Below are positions 26,967 through 35,490 of a stretch of DNA of 64,000 bases, in pieces. The position numbers and the translations under genes were made by a program. This DNA is from Aestuariivita sp. (GTDB lineage Bacteria; Pseudomonadota; Alphaproteobacteria; Rhodobacterales; Rhodobacteraceae). Under the pieces are notes generated by a model. The model saw nothing but the letters and a program-made list of their open reading frames with translations. It did no database searches and was not told where the DNA came from. How positions within the stretch are numbered: position 1 is the stretch's first letter; each line of letters starts with the position of its first letter. The DNA lies in assembly GCA_018401465.1 (NCBI GenBank), contig JAGYKE010000004.1, positions 930,001 through 994,000 on the forward strand. Direction: 5' to 3'.

Positions 26967-28768
26967 CAGAAGGCCTGCCCTATGCCGATATAGATCTGCG
27001 GCCCTTCGTTCCCGGGGCCCGAGACGGGGGCGGCCAGATCGACCCGGATCGCGCCGACGCCGGTCTGATAGCGCAGGCCGAAGCCCGCGCCCGAATGCCA
27101 TTGGCCGGTCGACCCGTCGGGAAAGGCTTCCGGCCCGATATAGCCGGTGTCGAAGAACCCCGCCGCGCCGATCCTGTCGGTGATCTCGAAGCGCAGCTCG
27201 GTCGACAGGCCAAGAAAGGCGCGCCCACCGCTGCGCAGACCGCCGCCCAGATCAATGGCGTTCGACTGGAAGGGTTGCCCGCGCACCGTGCCGCCCCCGC
27301 CCGAATAGAACAGCATGTCGGACGGCGCCTGTGCCAGCGCCAGTCCGTCGAGCGACCCAAGCTGCACCCGCGCGGCGACCGTCAGGCGGTCGTCTGCGCC
27401 GAAGCTGCGATAGCCGCGCAGATCGGCGGTGGTGAGCAACCCGTCATCCGACCCCGTGAGCCCGAACATCGGGGTCAGCCGCAGATCGGCATACCAGCCG
27501 TTCTTCGCGTCAAGCGGAGCGTCGCGGTAATCCAGTCGCGCGCCCAGATGCAGGGTCAGGAAGTTGTAGTCGCGCTGCCCGAAGGCATCGTTGCTCAGCC
27601 CGCGCATCAGGCCGATGGCGACATCGTATTCCTGCTGCGGGCTGGCATAGCGCCGGAGACCGGTAAAGACATGCAGCGTCCGGGACGAAAAATCGACGTC
27701 GTTGCGCGTCTCGGCCTCGCTCTCGATGTAGAAGTCGGTGTCCTGGTTGAAGGTGGCAGGGCGGTCGAACCGGATGCGCAGGCGCGTATCCTCGCCCCCG
27801 CTGTCGCCGCCGATGCCTGCAACCTCGGCCTCGACCCGCAGGCGCTCGGCCCCGCCCAGAAGGTTGCGATGCTGCCAGTAGCCCGACAGCGTCAGCCCCT
27901 CGAACGAGGCGAGTTCCGCGCCGAACCCGAAGGACCGTTTCGGCCGGTCGCTGGCGGTGAGGATCATGTCGATGGTGTCGTTCGGCCCGTCCGTCTCGGA
28001 CGGGTCGAGCGTTGCCGACCCGAAGGTGCCCGTCCGGCGCAGACGGCGCTCTGCCGCTGCGATTTCGGCCGGATCATAGCGGGCACCGACAGGCAGGCCC
28101 GCGATGGCGCGCAGCCGGTCCGGGCGCACGTCGGACCCTTCGCGCACGATCACTTCGCCGAAGCGGTAGACGCGCCCCGGCGCAAGGCGCAGCACGGCAT
28201 CGAGCCGCGACATCCCGTGCCGCGCCACGATGTCCTGCGATGCAAGCGCTGCGCGCGCATGGCCCAGCGCCTGCCAGTCCGCGATGCCCTGATCGACGGC
28301 GGCGCGGATCTGGCCCAGTTCGGCCGGCGCGTCGGGGGCGAACCCGGCGGGCGGCCTGCTGCCCGGCGCGCGCGGCGCGATGTCCGCCCGACCAAAGCGG
28401 AAAGGCGCGCCGGTCTGCACGCTCACCGCGACGCGTCCGACGCGCGGCGGCAGATCCAGTTGCGAGATCGACGCCGCCTCGCGCCCGTCGATGCGGATGG
28501 TGACGATGCCGCCGTAATGCCCCGTCTCGTAGAGCGCGGACACGAGGACGCCGTAATCGGCCTGCGCCGCCGCGACGATGTCCTGCGGTTCGGGCGGGGT
28601 TTCCTGCGTGGTCAGCTGGACAAGGCGCGATGCGGCCGACAGCCGGTCGCGCAGGTCGCTGCCCTGCACCTGCAGGTCAAGCTCGAAGGCCCACAAGGGC
28701 AGCGCCGACAGGGCCGCAAGGGCCCCGGCGAACACAATCCTCAGTGGCAGGTCGAAACGCACTGGCAC
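26966..28768 (-). CDS. tamA: Outer-membrane assembly factor TamA (Omp85/BamA family)
   Basis: 600 residues with a signal peptide (LRIVFAGALAALSALPLWAF), POTRA domains in the first half (for example YRFGEVIVREG and GLPVGARYDPAEIAAAERRL) and a 16-strand Omp85 barrel in the second half ending HSGAGFGLRYQTGVGAIRVD and a terminal IYIGIGQAF. The terminal aromatic residue is the usual outer-membrane sorting signal. It forms the outer-membrane half of the TAM complex with TamB, encoded immediately downstream and overlapping by one base. Confidence 0.94.
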   Translation of the reverse strand: MPVRFDLPLRIVFAGALAALSALPLWAFELDLQVQGSDLRDRLSAASRLVQLTTQETPPEPQDIVAAAQADYGVLVSALYETGHYGGIVTIRIDGREAASISQLDLPPRVGRVAVSVQTGAPFRFGRADIAPRAPGSRPPAGFAPDAPAELGQIRAAVDQGIADWQALGHARAALASQDIVARHGMSRLDAVLRLAPGRVYRFGEVIVREGSDVRPDRLRAIAGLPVGARYDPAEIAAAERRLRRTGTFGSATLDPSETDGPNDTIDMILTASDRPKRSFGFGAELASFEGLTLSGYWQHRNLLGGAERLRVEAEVAGIGGDSGGEDTRLRIRFDRPATFNQDTDFYIESEAETRNDVDFSSRTLHVFTGLRRYASPQQEYDVAIGLMRGLSNDAFGQRDYNFLTLHLGARLDYRDAPLDAKNGWYADLRLTPMFGLTGSDDGLLTTADLRGYRSFGADDRLTVAARVQLGSLDGLALAQAPSDMLFYSGGGGTVRGQPFQSNAIDLGGGLRSGGRAFLGLSTELRFEITDRIGAAGFFDTGYIGPEAFPDGSTGQWHSGAGFGLRYQTGVGAIRVDLAAPVSGPGNEGPQIYIGIGQAF

Positions 28769-28944
28769 AGCCTTCGATCATGATCCGGCGTGCTTGGCCT
28801 CGCAGCTGTCGCACCGGCGCGCCCCACACGCCCTTGCCGTATTCCTGCCTACCATCGAACGGCCCGCGGATAAAGGTTCGGCGGTGCCGAATTCGGGCGT
28901 TTCCCGCCCTTTACCGCGGCGTGACCCGGCATAGGTTCGCGCAT

Positions 28945-29484
28945 ATGCACAAGATATTCTGCCTGATCCTTCTGCTTCTGCCCGCAGCCGCCGCCGCGAA
29001 TGACTGGGATGCGCTGTCGCAGCCCGGCGCCATGGCGGTGATGCGCCATGCGCTGGCGCCCGGCACCGGCGATCCGGCGGGCCTCACCATCGGGGATTGC
29101 GCCACGCAGCGGAACCTCGATGACCGTGGGCGCGAACAGGCGCGCGCGATCGGACAGGCCTTTCGCGACCGGGGCGTCACCTTCGACACCGTCTTTACCA
29201 GCCAGTGGTGCCGCACACGCGACACGGCGGAATTGCTGGACATCGGCCCGGTGACCGAGGCACCGTCGCTCAATTCCTTCTTCGGCGATTTCTCGACCCG
29301 CGACCGGCAGACCGCCGAGACGCGCGCCCTCATCGCGGCCACCCCGGGGCGGCTGATGCTTGTGACGCATCAGGTCAATATCTCGGCCCTGACCGGACGC
29401 TCGACCCGGTCGGGCGAGGTTCTGGTGATCCGGTTGACCGGCGACGGGGCCGAGGTTCTGGGCAGCATCCTCATCGCGCCCTGA
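28945..29484 (+). CDS. Periplasmic histidine phosphatase family protein
   Basis: 179 residues from ATG 28945; a signal peptide (KIFCLILLLLPAAAAAN) predicts export. The catalytic loop is VMRHALAPG, a variant of RHG with the nucleophilic His kept; the second His lies in LVTHQVNISALTG. The Arg/Glu-containing middle (FTSQWCRTRDTAELL) is typical of branch 1 enzymes. Substrate unknown; exported members often act on phosphosugars or phosphoproteins. It stands alone, divergent from tamA. Confidence 0.85.
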   Translation: MHKIFCLILLLLPAAAAANDWDALSQPGAMAVMRHALAPGTGDPAGLTIGDCATQRNLDDRGREQARAIGQAFRDRGVTFDTVFTSQWCRTRDTAELLDIGPVTEAPSLNSFFGDFSTRDRQTAETRALIAATPGRLMLVTHQVNISALTGRSTRSGEVLVIRLTGDGAEVLGSILIAP

Positions 29485-29594
29485 CGCGTGACGGTTTTGT
29501 AACCGGTTCTTGACAAGGATCAGAGACGCCGCCGCCGTCAGCGCCCAGACTCCCCCTCACCCAAGGAGACTCACGCCAGACGAGGAGGAGACCG

Positions 29595-29891
29595 ATGGCC
29601 CAAAGCAAGGCAGGCGCAGCCGATGCCAACCCGTTCGCCGAGATCATGACCGAAAGCATGCGCTTCTTCACCCAGCGCTTGCAGCAGGATCTGGAAACCC
29701 AGCAGGCCATGCTTGCCTGCACGACGCCCGCCGACCTGATGAAGGTGCAGGCTGACTTCTTCGGCAGGGCGGTCGAGGATTACGGCGCCGAAGCCGCGCG
29801 CATGGCCGAACTGGTCGCCAAGGCGGCGGGTCAGCCGGTGACGGTGCTGAAGACCGGGCAGAAGCGCGATTACGACGACATTCCGCTCTAA
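29595..29891 (+). CDS. Phasin family protein
   Basis: 98 residues, start ATG 29595 with AGGAGGAG. The helical, amphipathic sequence (NPFAEIMTESMRFFTQRLQQ, VQADFFGRAVEDYGAEAARM, LVAKAAG) matches short phasins, which coat polyhydroxyalkanoate granules. No PHA synthase lies nearby in this window. Its end overlaps the MoaD-like gene by 4 bases in convergent orientation. Confidence 0.75.
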   Translation: MAQSKAGAADANPFAEIMTESMRFFTQRLQQDLETQQAMLACTTPADLMKVQADFFGRAVEDYGAEAARMAELVAKAAGQPVTVLKTGQKRDYDDIPL

Positions 29892-30133
29892 CCGCCCTTG
29901 AGGCGGGCAAGAAGCACCACCTCGCTGTCCTCGCGGATGGGCTGGAACCAGCTGTCGTTGTAGACCTTGCCGTCGATGGCGACGGACACGCCGCGATCCA
30001 GCTGCGGGCGCAGCGCAGGATACCGAGCCGCGAGCGCGTCGAGCAGTTCGCGCAAGGTCGTCGCGTCGACCTCGACCTCGGTCCGGTCTTCGGTGGCGGC
30101 CGCCAGCGACCCCCAGACCCGCACCTTGACCAT
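29888..30133 (-). CDS. MoaD/ThiS family sulfur-carrier-like protein
   Basis: 81 residues with a ubiquitin-like β-grasp pattern (MVKVRVWGSLAAATED, LRELLDALAARYPALR) and a C-terminal LKGG, the Gly-Gly tail that is adenylated and thiocarboxylated in MoaD and ThiS. It is the last gene of the molybdenum hydroxylase operon; its ATG overlaps the stop of the catalytic subunit as TGATG, so its dose is tied to that enzyme. Housekeeping MoaD is normally next to MoaE, absent here. A dedicated molybdopterin synthase small subunit or another sulfur-transfer role is possible. Confidence 0.8.
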   Translation of the reverse strand: MVKVRVWGSLAAATEDRTEVEVDATTLRELLDALAARYPALRPQLDRGVSVAIDGKVYNDSWFQPIREDSEVVLLARLKGG

Positions 30134-32379
30134 CAGGCGCCCTTGATTGCCGCTAGAACCTTGGGCGGTGACATGGGCAGGTCGGCCATCCGTACGCCCG
30201 ATGCCGCCGAGACCGCGTTGGCGATGGTCGCAAGCGGCGGCACGATGGATGTCTCGCCCACGCCGCGCACGCCGTAAGGGTGGCCGGGGTTCGGGATTTC
30301 GAGGATCACGGTGTCGATCATCGGCAGGTCGGAGGCAACCGGGATGCGATAGTCGAGGAAGCCCGCGTTCTGCAGCGTGCCGTCGGCGCCGTAGATGTAT
30401 TCCTCGTTCAGCGCCCAGCCGATGCCCTGCACCGCGCCGCCCTGGAACTGGCCTTCGACGTAAGCGGGATGCACCGCCTTCCCGGCATCCTGGAACACGG
30501 TATAGCGCAGGATCTTCACCGCGCCTGTTTCGGGGTCGACTTCGGTATCCACCATGTGCGTGGCGAAACTGACGCCCGCGCCTTCGGCGTTGACCTCGTA
30601 ATGCCCGGCGATGGGGCCGCCCGTGTTCGACGCAATGGCCGCGATCTCGGCCAGCGTCATGGGCGGGTGGCTGCCGGCGTTGGGGCCTGCGGGGTGGGCC
30701 GCGCCGTCCTTCCATTCCACCGCGTCTTCCTCGATCCCCCAGACCATCGCGGCGCGCTTGCACATCTCGCGTTTCGCGTCGCGGGCGGCCTCGATGGTGG
30801 CAAGGCCGACCGCAAAGGTCACGCGACTGCCATCGGTCACGTCGTTGAGACCAAGCGATGCCGTGTCGGCGATGACGGTGCGGACCTGGTCATAGGAAAT
30901 GCCCAGTTCCTCTGCCGCCATCATCGACATGGAGGCGCGGCTGCCGCCGATATCGGGGTTGCCCTCGATCACGTTCACCGTGCCGTCGGGCGCGATGTTC
31001 ATCGACACGCAGGTATTGCCGCCGAAGTTGAACCAGAACCCGCAGGCGACGCCACGCCCCTGATTGGAGCCAAGGGGGGCGGTCCAGTGCGGGTGATCCT
31101 TCGCCCGGCGCAGCGTCGCTTCCAGCCCGATGGCGGGATAGGTCACACCGTAGGACGCGCGCGTGCCTTCCCGCGCGGCGTTCTTCAGCCGCACCTCAAG
31201 CGGGTCGAGGCCGAAGCCCTTGGCGAGTTCGTCGATGGCGCTTTCCACCGCGAAGGCGGCCATGGGCGCGCCCGGCGCGCGGTAGGCCGCCTGTTTGGGG
31301 CGGTTCGTAACCACGTCCCATCCCACGGTCTTCACGTGGTCAAGGTCATAGGGCGCGAAGGCAGACATGGCGCCGAATTCCACGGGTGACCCCGGATAGG
31401 CCCCGCCCTGATAGCGCAGCTCGGCGAAGCCCGCGGTGATGCGGCCGTCTTTCGTCATGCCCAGCTTGATGTCGATGGAGCTCGATGCCGTCGGCCCGGT
31501 CGCGCGCAGGACTTCCGAGCGCGTCATGACCATCTTCACCGGCCGCCCCGACTTGCGCGCCAGCGCCAGCGCGACGGGTTCGAGGAACACGGTCGTCTTG
31601 CCGCCGAAGCCGCCGCCGATCTCGGATGCGGTCACGCGCAGCTGGCCCTGTTTCAGGCCGAGGATCGCGGCACAGGTGTCGCGCACCATGTACTGCCCTT
31701 GGGTGCAGCACCACAGATCGGCCTGACCGTCCGGGCCCATCTGGGCAAGGCAGGCATGCGGTTCGATATAGCCCTGATGGGTCGCTTCCGTGCGATAGGT
31801 GCGTTCCAGCACGCGGTCGGCACCGGCCAGACCTGCCCCGATATCGCCGTGGCCGAATTCATAGCGCGCGACGACATTGGACGACATGCCTTCGGGCACG
31901 GTCTCGTTCGCGCGGCCCTCATGCAGGACGGGCGCGCCGGGCTTCATCGCGGCGTCCACGTCGGTGACGTGGGGCAGGACCTCGTAGTCGACCTTGATCA
32001 GCTTCAGCGCCTTGCGCGCGATGGCCCCCGAGGATGCGGCAATGGCCGCCACCGCGTGCCCGTCATAGAGCGCCTTTTCCCCCGCCATGCAGTTGTCGAG
32101 GATGTCGGCGATGAAATCATTGTCCCCGATCACCGGGAAATCGGCGCGGGTGACGACGGCGTGCACGCCGGGGATCGCCTCGGCCGCGCTGGTGTCGATG
32201 CGCTTGATCTTCGCGTGCGCGTGCGGGCTGCGCAGAACAAGGCCGATAAGCATGCCCGGTGCGGTCATGTCCGCGCCAAAGCGGGCGCGGCCCGTGACCT
32301 TGTCGATCCCGTCGGGGCGCAGGGGGCGCGTGCCGACGACGGTGAACTGGCGGGTTTCGGATTTGGTGTCGAGCGCCAT
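30133..32379 (-). CDS. Molybdenum hydroxylase (xanthine dehydrogenase family), molybdopterin-binding subunit
   Basis: 748 residues from ATG 32379 (TGATG overlap with the 2Fe-2S gene). Family features: the N-terminal GTRPLRPDGIDKVTGRARFG domain, cofactor loop SEIGGGFGGKT, AAYRAPGAPMAAFA, and the catalytic Glu in YGVRGVGETS near the C-terminus. The loop is YRAPG, not the AYxCSFR of true aerobic CO dehydrogenase, so CO is not the substrate. It oxidises a carbon centre by hydroxylation, but the substrate (purine, aldehyde or aromatic) cannot be read from sequence. Works with the FAD and 2Fe-2S subunits encoded just upstream. Confidence 0.9.
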   Translation of the reverse strand: MALDTKSETRQFTVVGTRPLRPDGIDKVTGRARFGADMTAPGMLIGLVLRSPHAHAKIKRIDTSAAEAIPGVHAVVTRADFPVIGDNDFIADILDNCMAGEKALYDGHAVAAIAASSGAIARKALKLIKVDYEVLPHVTDVDAAMKPGAPVLHEGRANETVPEGMSSNVVARYEFGHGDIGAGLAGADRVLERTYRTEATHQGYIEPHACLAQMGPDGQADLWCCTQGQYMVRDTCAAILGLKQGQLRVTASEIGGGFGGKTTVFLEPVALALARKSGRPVKMVMTRSEVLRATGPTASSSIDIKLGMTKDGRITAGFAELRYQGGAYPGSPVEFGAMSAFAPYDLDHVKTVGWDVVTNRPKQAAYRAPGAPMAAFAVESAIDELAKGFGLDPLEVRLKNAAREGTRASYGVTYPAIGLEATLRRAKDHPHWTAPLGSNQGRGVACGFWFNFGGNTCVSMNIAPDGTVNVIEGNPDIGGSRASMSMMAAEELGISYDQVRTVIADTASLGLNDVTDGSRVTFAVGLATIEAARDAKREMCKRAAMVWGIEEDAVEWKDGAAHPAGPNAGSHPPMTLAEIAAIASNTGGPIAGHYEVNAEGAGVSFATHMVDTEVDPETGAVKILRYTVFQDAGKAVHPAYVEGQFQGGAVQGIGWALNEEYIYGADGTLQNAGFLDYRIPVASDLPMIDTVILEIPNPGHPYGVRGVGETSIVPPLATIANAVSAASGVRMADLPMSPPKVLAAIKGA

Positions 32380-32858
32380 CAGGAAGCCTCCCTCATCTCG
32401 GCTGCGGCGTCCATGACGGCGCGGATGATCTTGTCGTATCCGGTGCAGCGGCAGAGGTTTCCGGCCAGCCAGTAGCGGGCTTCCTCCTCGGTCGGGTCGG
32501 GGTTGCGTTCGAGCAGCGACTTCGCCGCGACAAGGATGCCCGGCGTGCAGATGCCGCACTGAAGGGCCGCGTGTTCGATGAACTTGCGCTGCAGGGGGTG
32601 CAGGGTTTCGCCCTTCGCCATGCCTTCGATGGTGGCGATCTGCGCGCCTTCGGCCTCGGCCCCCAAGACAAGGCAGGAACAGACCAGCCGCCCGTTCATC
32701 GTGACCGAACAGGCCCCGCAGTCACCCGTGCCGCAGCCTTCCTTGGACCCGGTCAGGCCCAGCCGGTCGCGCAGCACGTCGAGCAGGGTTTCCTCGGGAT
32801 CGCAGAGATATTCGACCGGATCGCCGTTGATCGTGGTGGTGACGTGAATGCGGCTCAT
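32379..32858 (-). CDS. Molybdenum hydroxylase 2Fe-2S subunit
   Basis: 159 residues. The N-terminal plant-type ferredoxin domain binds one 2Fe-2S cluster through KEGCGTGDCGACSVTMNG and a later Cys in LVCSCLV; the C-terminal helical domain binds a second through CGICTPG and NLCRCTGY. It passes electrons from the Mo site to FAD. ATGA overlap with the FAD subunit gene upstream, TGATG with the large subunit gene downstream. Confidence 0.95.
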   Translation of the reverse strand: MSRIHVTTTINGDPVEYLCDPEETLLDVLRDRLGLTGSKEGCGTGDCGACSVTMNGRLVCSCLVLGAEAEGAQIATIEGMAKGETLHPLQRKFIEHAALQCGICTPGILVAAKSLLERNPDPTEEEARYWLAGNLCRCTGYDKIIRAVMDAAAEMREAS

Positions 32859-33718
32859 GCCTGTTCTCCTGCGCGGGTCTTGGCGATGGTGGCGGCGCGG
32901 CGGGCGAGGACACCCGCGACGTGGGTCCGGAATTCGACCGTCCCGCGCTTGTCGGCGATGGGTTTCGCGGCGGCGGAACAGGCAGCGGCCAGCGCATCGA
33001 GTGCTGCGTCGTCCAGTTTCGTGCCGATGATCGCCTGCGCGGCCTCTGGCACCAGAATCACCGTGGGCGCGACTGCGCCCAGCGCCACGCGCGCGGCGGT
33101 GCAGGTGCCGCCCGCATCCAGCGTCAGCGAAACGCCGCAGCCGACCACGGCGATGTCCATTTCGGTGCGTGGGATGAAGCGCAGATAGGCGTCGCCGGAA
33201 CGCGCGGGCCGCGCGGGCAGGAAGATCGAGGCGACGAATTCGCCGGGCTTCAGATTGGTCTTGCCCGGGCCTGCGGGGATGTCTTCGACGGCCACGTCGC
33301 GGGTGCCCGCGGCCGAGGCCAGCCGCGCCACCGCGCCTGCGGCCACCATCGCGGGCACGCTGTCGGCGGCGGGCGAGGCGTTGCAGAGGTTGCCTGCCAT
33401 CGTCGCCCGGCCCTGAATCTGGGTCGATCCGATCAGGCCGGCCGCTTCAACCACACCGGGCCACGCGGCGACGAGGGCCGCGTTTTCCGCCATCTCGGCG
33501 CCCGAGACCGCGGCACCGATGCGGAAGCCGCCGTCCTCGGTCGTGATCTCGCGCAGCGCGCCGATGCGCTTGATGTCCATGACCGCGTCGGGTTCGGCGA
33601 AGCCCGATCGCATCCGCACCAGAAGGTCGGTGCCTCCGGCCAGAACGCGGCAATCGCCCGCCTGGGCGGCCAGCATGGAAACGGCATCGTCGAGCGTTGT
33701 CGGCGCTAGGTATTGCAT
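32855..33718 (-). CDS. Molybdenum hydroxylase FAD-binding subunit
   Basis: 287 residues from ATG 33718 (MQYLAPTTLDDAVSML). FAD-binding motifs of the XDH/CoxM medium subunit are clear: VLAGGTDLLVRMR near residues 25–37 and ATMAGNLCNASPAADS near 105–120. The C-terminal CO_deh_flav_C domain (FRTHVAGVLARRA) is complete. First gene of the four-gene unit FAD, 2Fe-2S, Mo, MoaD-like. No regulator or transporter with an evident link lies beside it. Confidence 0.93.
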   Translation of the reverse strand: MQYLAPTTLDDAVSMLAAQAGDCRVLAGGTDLLVRMRSGFAEPDAVMDIKRIGALREITTEDGGFRIGAAVSGAEMAENAALVAAWPGVVEAAGLIGSTQIQGRATMAGNLCNASPAADSVPAMVAAGAVARLASAAGTRDVAVEDIPAGPGKTNLKPGEFVASIFLPARPARSGDAYLRFIPRTEMDIAVVGCGVSLTLDAGGTCTAARVALGAVAPTVILVPEAAQAIIGTKLDDAALDALAAACSAAAKPIADKRGTVEFRTHVAGVLARRAATIAKTRAGEQA

Positions 33719-33913
33719 GTCTTGCTCCCTGGCTTTGGGACGTGCGGGCAAGGATCATGCCCGGGCCGTCCTGTTGCGGCAAGGGTAGGACAGACCATGC
33801 GCCCTTGTCCATGCCGCGACGCCGCACCCTGCGGCAGTCGGGCGCAGGGCGGCGGAAAAGCTGTATCCTATCTGTGCTTTTAAGGGCCGTTGTCTGGAAG
33901 AAAGGTTGAACGC

Positions 33914-33997
33914 ATGTTTCGCGGACTGGCTCTGTCGATCCTTCTGATCACCGTCGGCATGATCGGCGCGCCTGTCGCCATTCTGGCGTTGGTGTGA
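33914..33997 (+). CDS. 27-residue single-pass membrane peptide
   Basis: ATG 33914 preceded by AAAGG at 9 bases. The product begins MFRGLALSILLITVGMIGAP and ends VAILALV: one hydrophobic helix with a single Arg at the N-terminus. The stop is followed 6 bases later by a textbook intrinsic terminator, and no other plus-strand gene lies upstream, so the terminator belongs to this unit. That makes a real, separately transcribed gene likely. Function unknown; peptides of this size often regulate a membrane protein or act as a toxin. Confidence 0.55.
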   Translation: MFRGLALSILLITVGMIGAPVAILALV

Positions 33998-34003
33998 CGA
34001 CAC

Positions 34004-34047
34004 GGCGCGCGGGGGGCGCCTGCCGCCGCCCGCGCGCCCGTTTTTTT
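34004..34047 (+). terminator. Intrinsic terminator after the 27-residue peptide gene
   Basis: Ten-base-pair stem GGCGCGCGGG/CCCGCGCGCC (34004–34013 and 34029–34038) with a 15-base loop, followed by CG and seven T (34041–34047). Confidence 0.85.
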
Positions 34048-34107
34048 CTCTGGATTTCGCCCCCGGACTGATCGCAGAAGGAACGTGATCGATCGGGGGA
34101 CCACACC

Positions 34108-35490
34108 ATGCTCGACACTACCATGATCGCGGGCGTCCCGCGCCAGCGGCTTGACCGGATCGCGATGCGCGAGGCGGCGGCCTTTGCCGACGCGCGTCCA
34201 CGCACGCGCGCTGCGCTGGATGCGGGCGCGGACAGCTATCTCGGCGGCGTGCCGATGCACTGGATGACCGACTGGCCCATGCCGTTTCCCATGCTGGTGG
34301 CCGAAGCGCGGGGCGCGCGGCTGACCGATCTTGACGGGCATGTGATCGACGATTTCTGTCTGGGCGACACGGGGTCGATGTTCGGCCATTCGCCCGCACC
34401 GGTGGCGCGCGCGATCCGCGCGCAGGCGGGGCAGGGGCTGACCTACATGCTGCCGACGCAAGCCGCGCTCGAGGCAGGGCGCCTGCTGACCGACCGCTTC
34501 GGCGATTTCCGCTGGCAGATCGCCACCACCGCAACCGACGCGAACCGCTTCGCGCTGCGGGTGGCGCGTGCGGTGACGGGGCGGGCCAAGGTGCTGGTCT
34601 TCAACGGCTGCTATCACGGCACGGTCGATGACGCGATGGTCGAACTGCGCGGTGGCCGCACGCAGGCGCGGCAGGGGCTGGTGGGGCAGGTCGAGGACCT
34701 GACGCTTGTCGCCGACTGCGCCGAGTTCAACGATCTGGGCAGCGTCGAGAAGGCGCTGGCCAAGGGCGACATCGCCGCGATCCTGACCGAGCCGGTGATG
34801 ACCAATTCCTGCATGGTGCTGCCGCAACCCGGGTTCCTTGAGGGTCTGCGCGATCTCGCCACGCGGCATGGCGCGCTGCTGATCATCGACGAGACGCACA
34901 CGATCTCCTCGGGCCTTGGCGGTTATGCGCGGGTGCACGGGCTTGACCCCGATATCCTTGTCGTCGGCAAATGCGTGGCGGGCGGCGTGCCGACCGCCGT
35001 CTGGGGCCTGCGCGCGCCTGTAGCGGATGCCTTCGCGCGCTACAACGACACGCGCCTGCCGGGCCATTCGGGCATGGGCACGACGCTGTCGGCCAACCCG
35101 CTGCAATTCGCCTGCCTGCGCGCGACGCTGGGCGAGGTGATGACGCAGGCGAACTATGCCCGGATGGAGCGCGGTGCCGCACGGCTGGAAGCCGGGCTTG
35201 CCCGCGCCATCACGCGGCATGGCGCGCCGTGGCATGTGGTGCGGGTGGGCGCGCGCGTCGAATTCATCTGTGCGCCCGGGCCATTGCGCAACGGGACCGA
35301 GGCCGCCGCCGCGCATATGGCCGAGGTCGAGGCGGTGGTGCATACCTGCCTTCTGAACCGGGGCGTGCTGATCGCGCCCTTCCACAACATGATGCTGGTC
35401 AGCCCGGCGACCACGAAGGCCCAGATCGACCGCCTGATCGCCGCCTTCGACACTTTGCTGGCCGAATTGTTCGAAAGGCAAGCCGCATGA
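34108..35490 (+). CDS. PLP-dependent class III aminotransferase (GSA-aminomutase-like)
   Basis: 460 residues. Fold type I, class III: YHGTVDD in the cofactor region, IIDETHT with the PLP-N1 Asp, and VGKCVAGGVPTAVWG with the PLP Lys; PGHSGMGTTLSANP near residue 325. Closest in style to glutamate-1-semialdehyde aminomutases and ω-aminotransferases, but a true HemL would not be expected to be coupled to a glutamine-synthetase-like gene. Its last codon overlaps the next gene as ATGA, so the two proteins are made together. Substrate unknown. Confidence 0.85.
   Translation: MLDTTMIAGVPRQRLDRIAMREAAAFADARPRTRAALDAGADSYLGGVPMHWMTDWPMPFPMLVAEARGARLTDLDGHVIDDFCLGDTGSMFGHSPAPVARAIRAQAGQGLTYMLPTQAALEAGRLLTDRFGDFRWQIATTATDANRFALRVARAVTGRAKVLVFNGCYHGTVDDAMVELRGGRTQARQGLVGQVEDLTLVADCAEFNDLGSVEKALAKGDIAAILTEPVMTNSCMVLPQPGFLEGLRDLATRHGALLIIDETHTISSGLGGYARVHGLDPDILVVGKCVAGGVPTAVWGLRAPVADAFARYNDTRLPGHSGMGTTLSANPLQFACLRATLGEVMTQANYARMERGAARLEAGLARAITRHGAPWHVVRVGARVEFICAPGPLRNGTEAAAAHMAEVEAVVHTCLLNRGVLIAPFHNMMLVSPATTKAQIDRLIAAFDTLLAELFERQAA

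Noticed and set aside
30133-32379. Aerobic carbon monoxide dehydrogenase large subunit
   Set aside because: It lacks the AYxCSFR active-site loop of true CoxL; YRAPG is present instead.
34108-35490. Glutamate-1-semialdehyde aminomutase (hemL)
   Set aside because: It has class III features but is coupled to a ligase gene and is not in a heme context; a broader aminotransferase call is safer.
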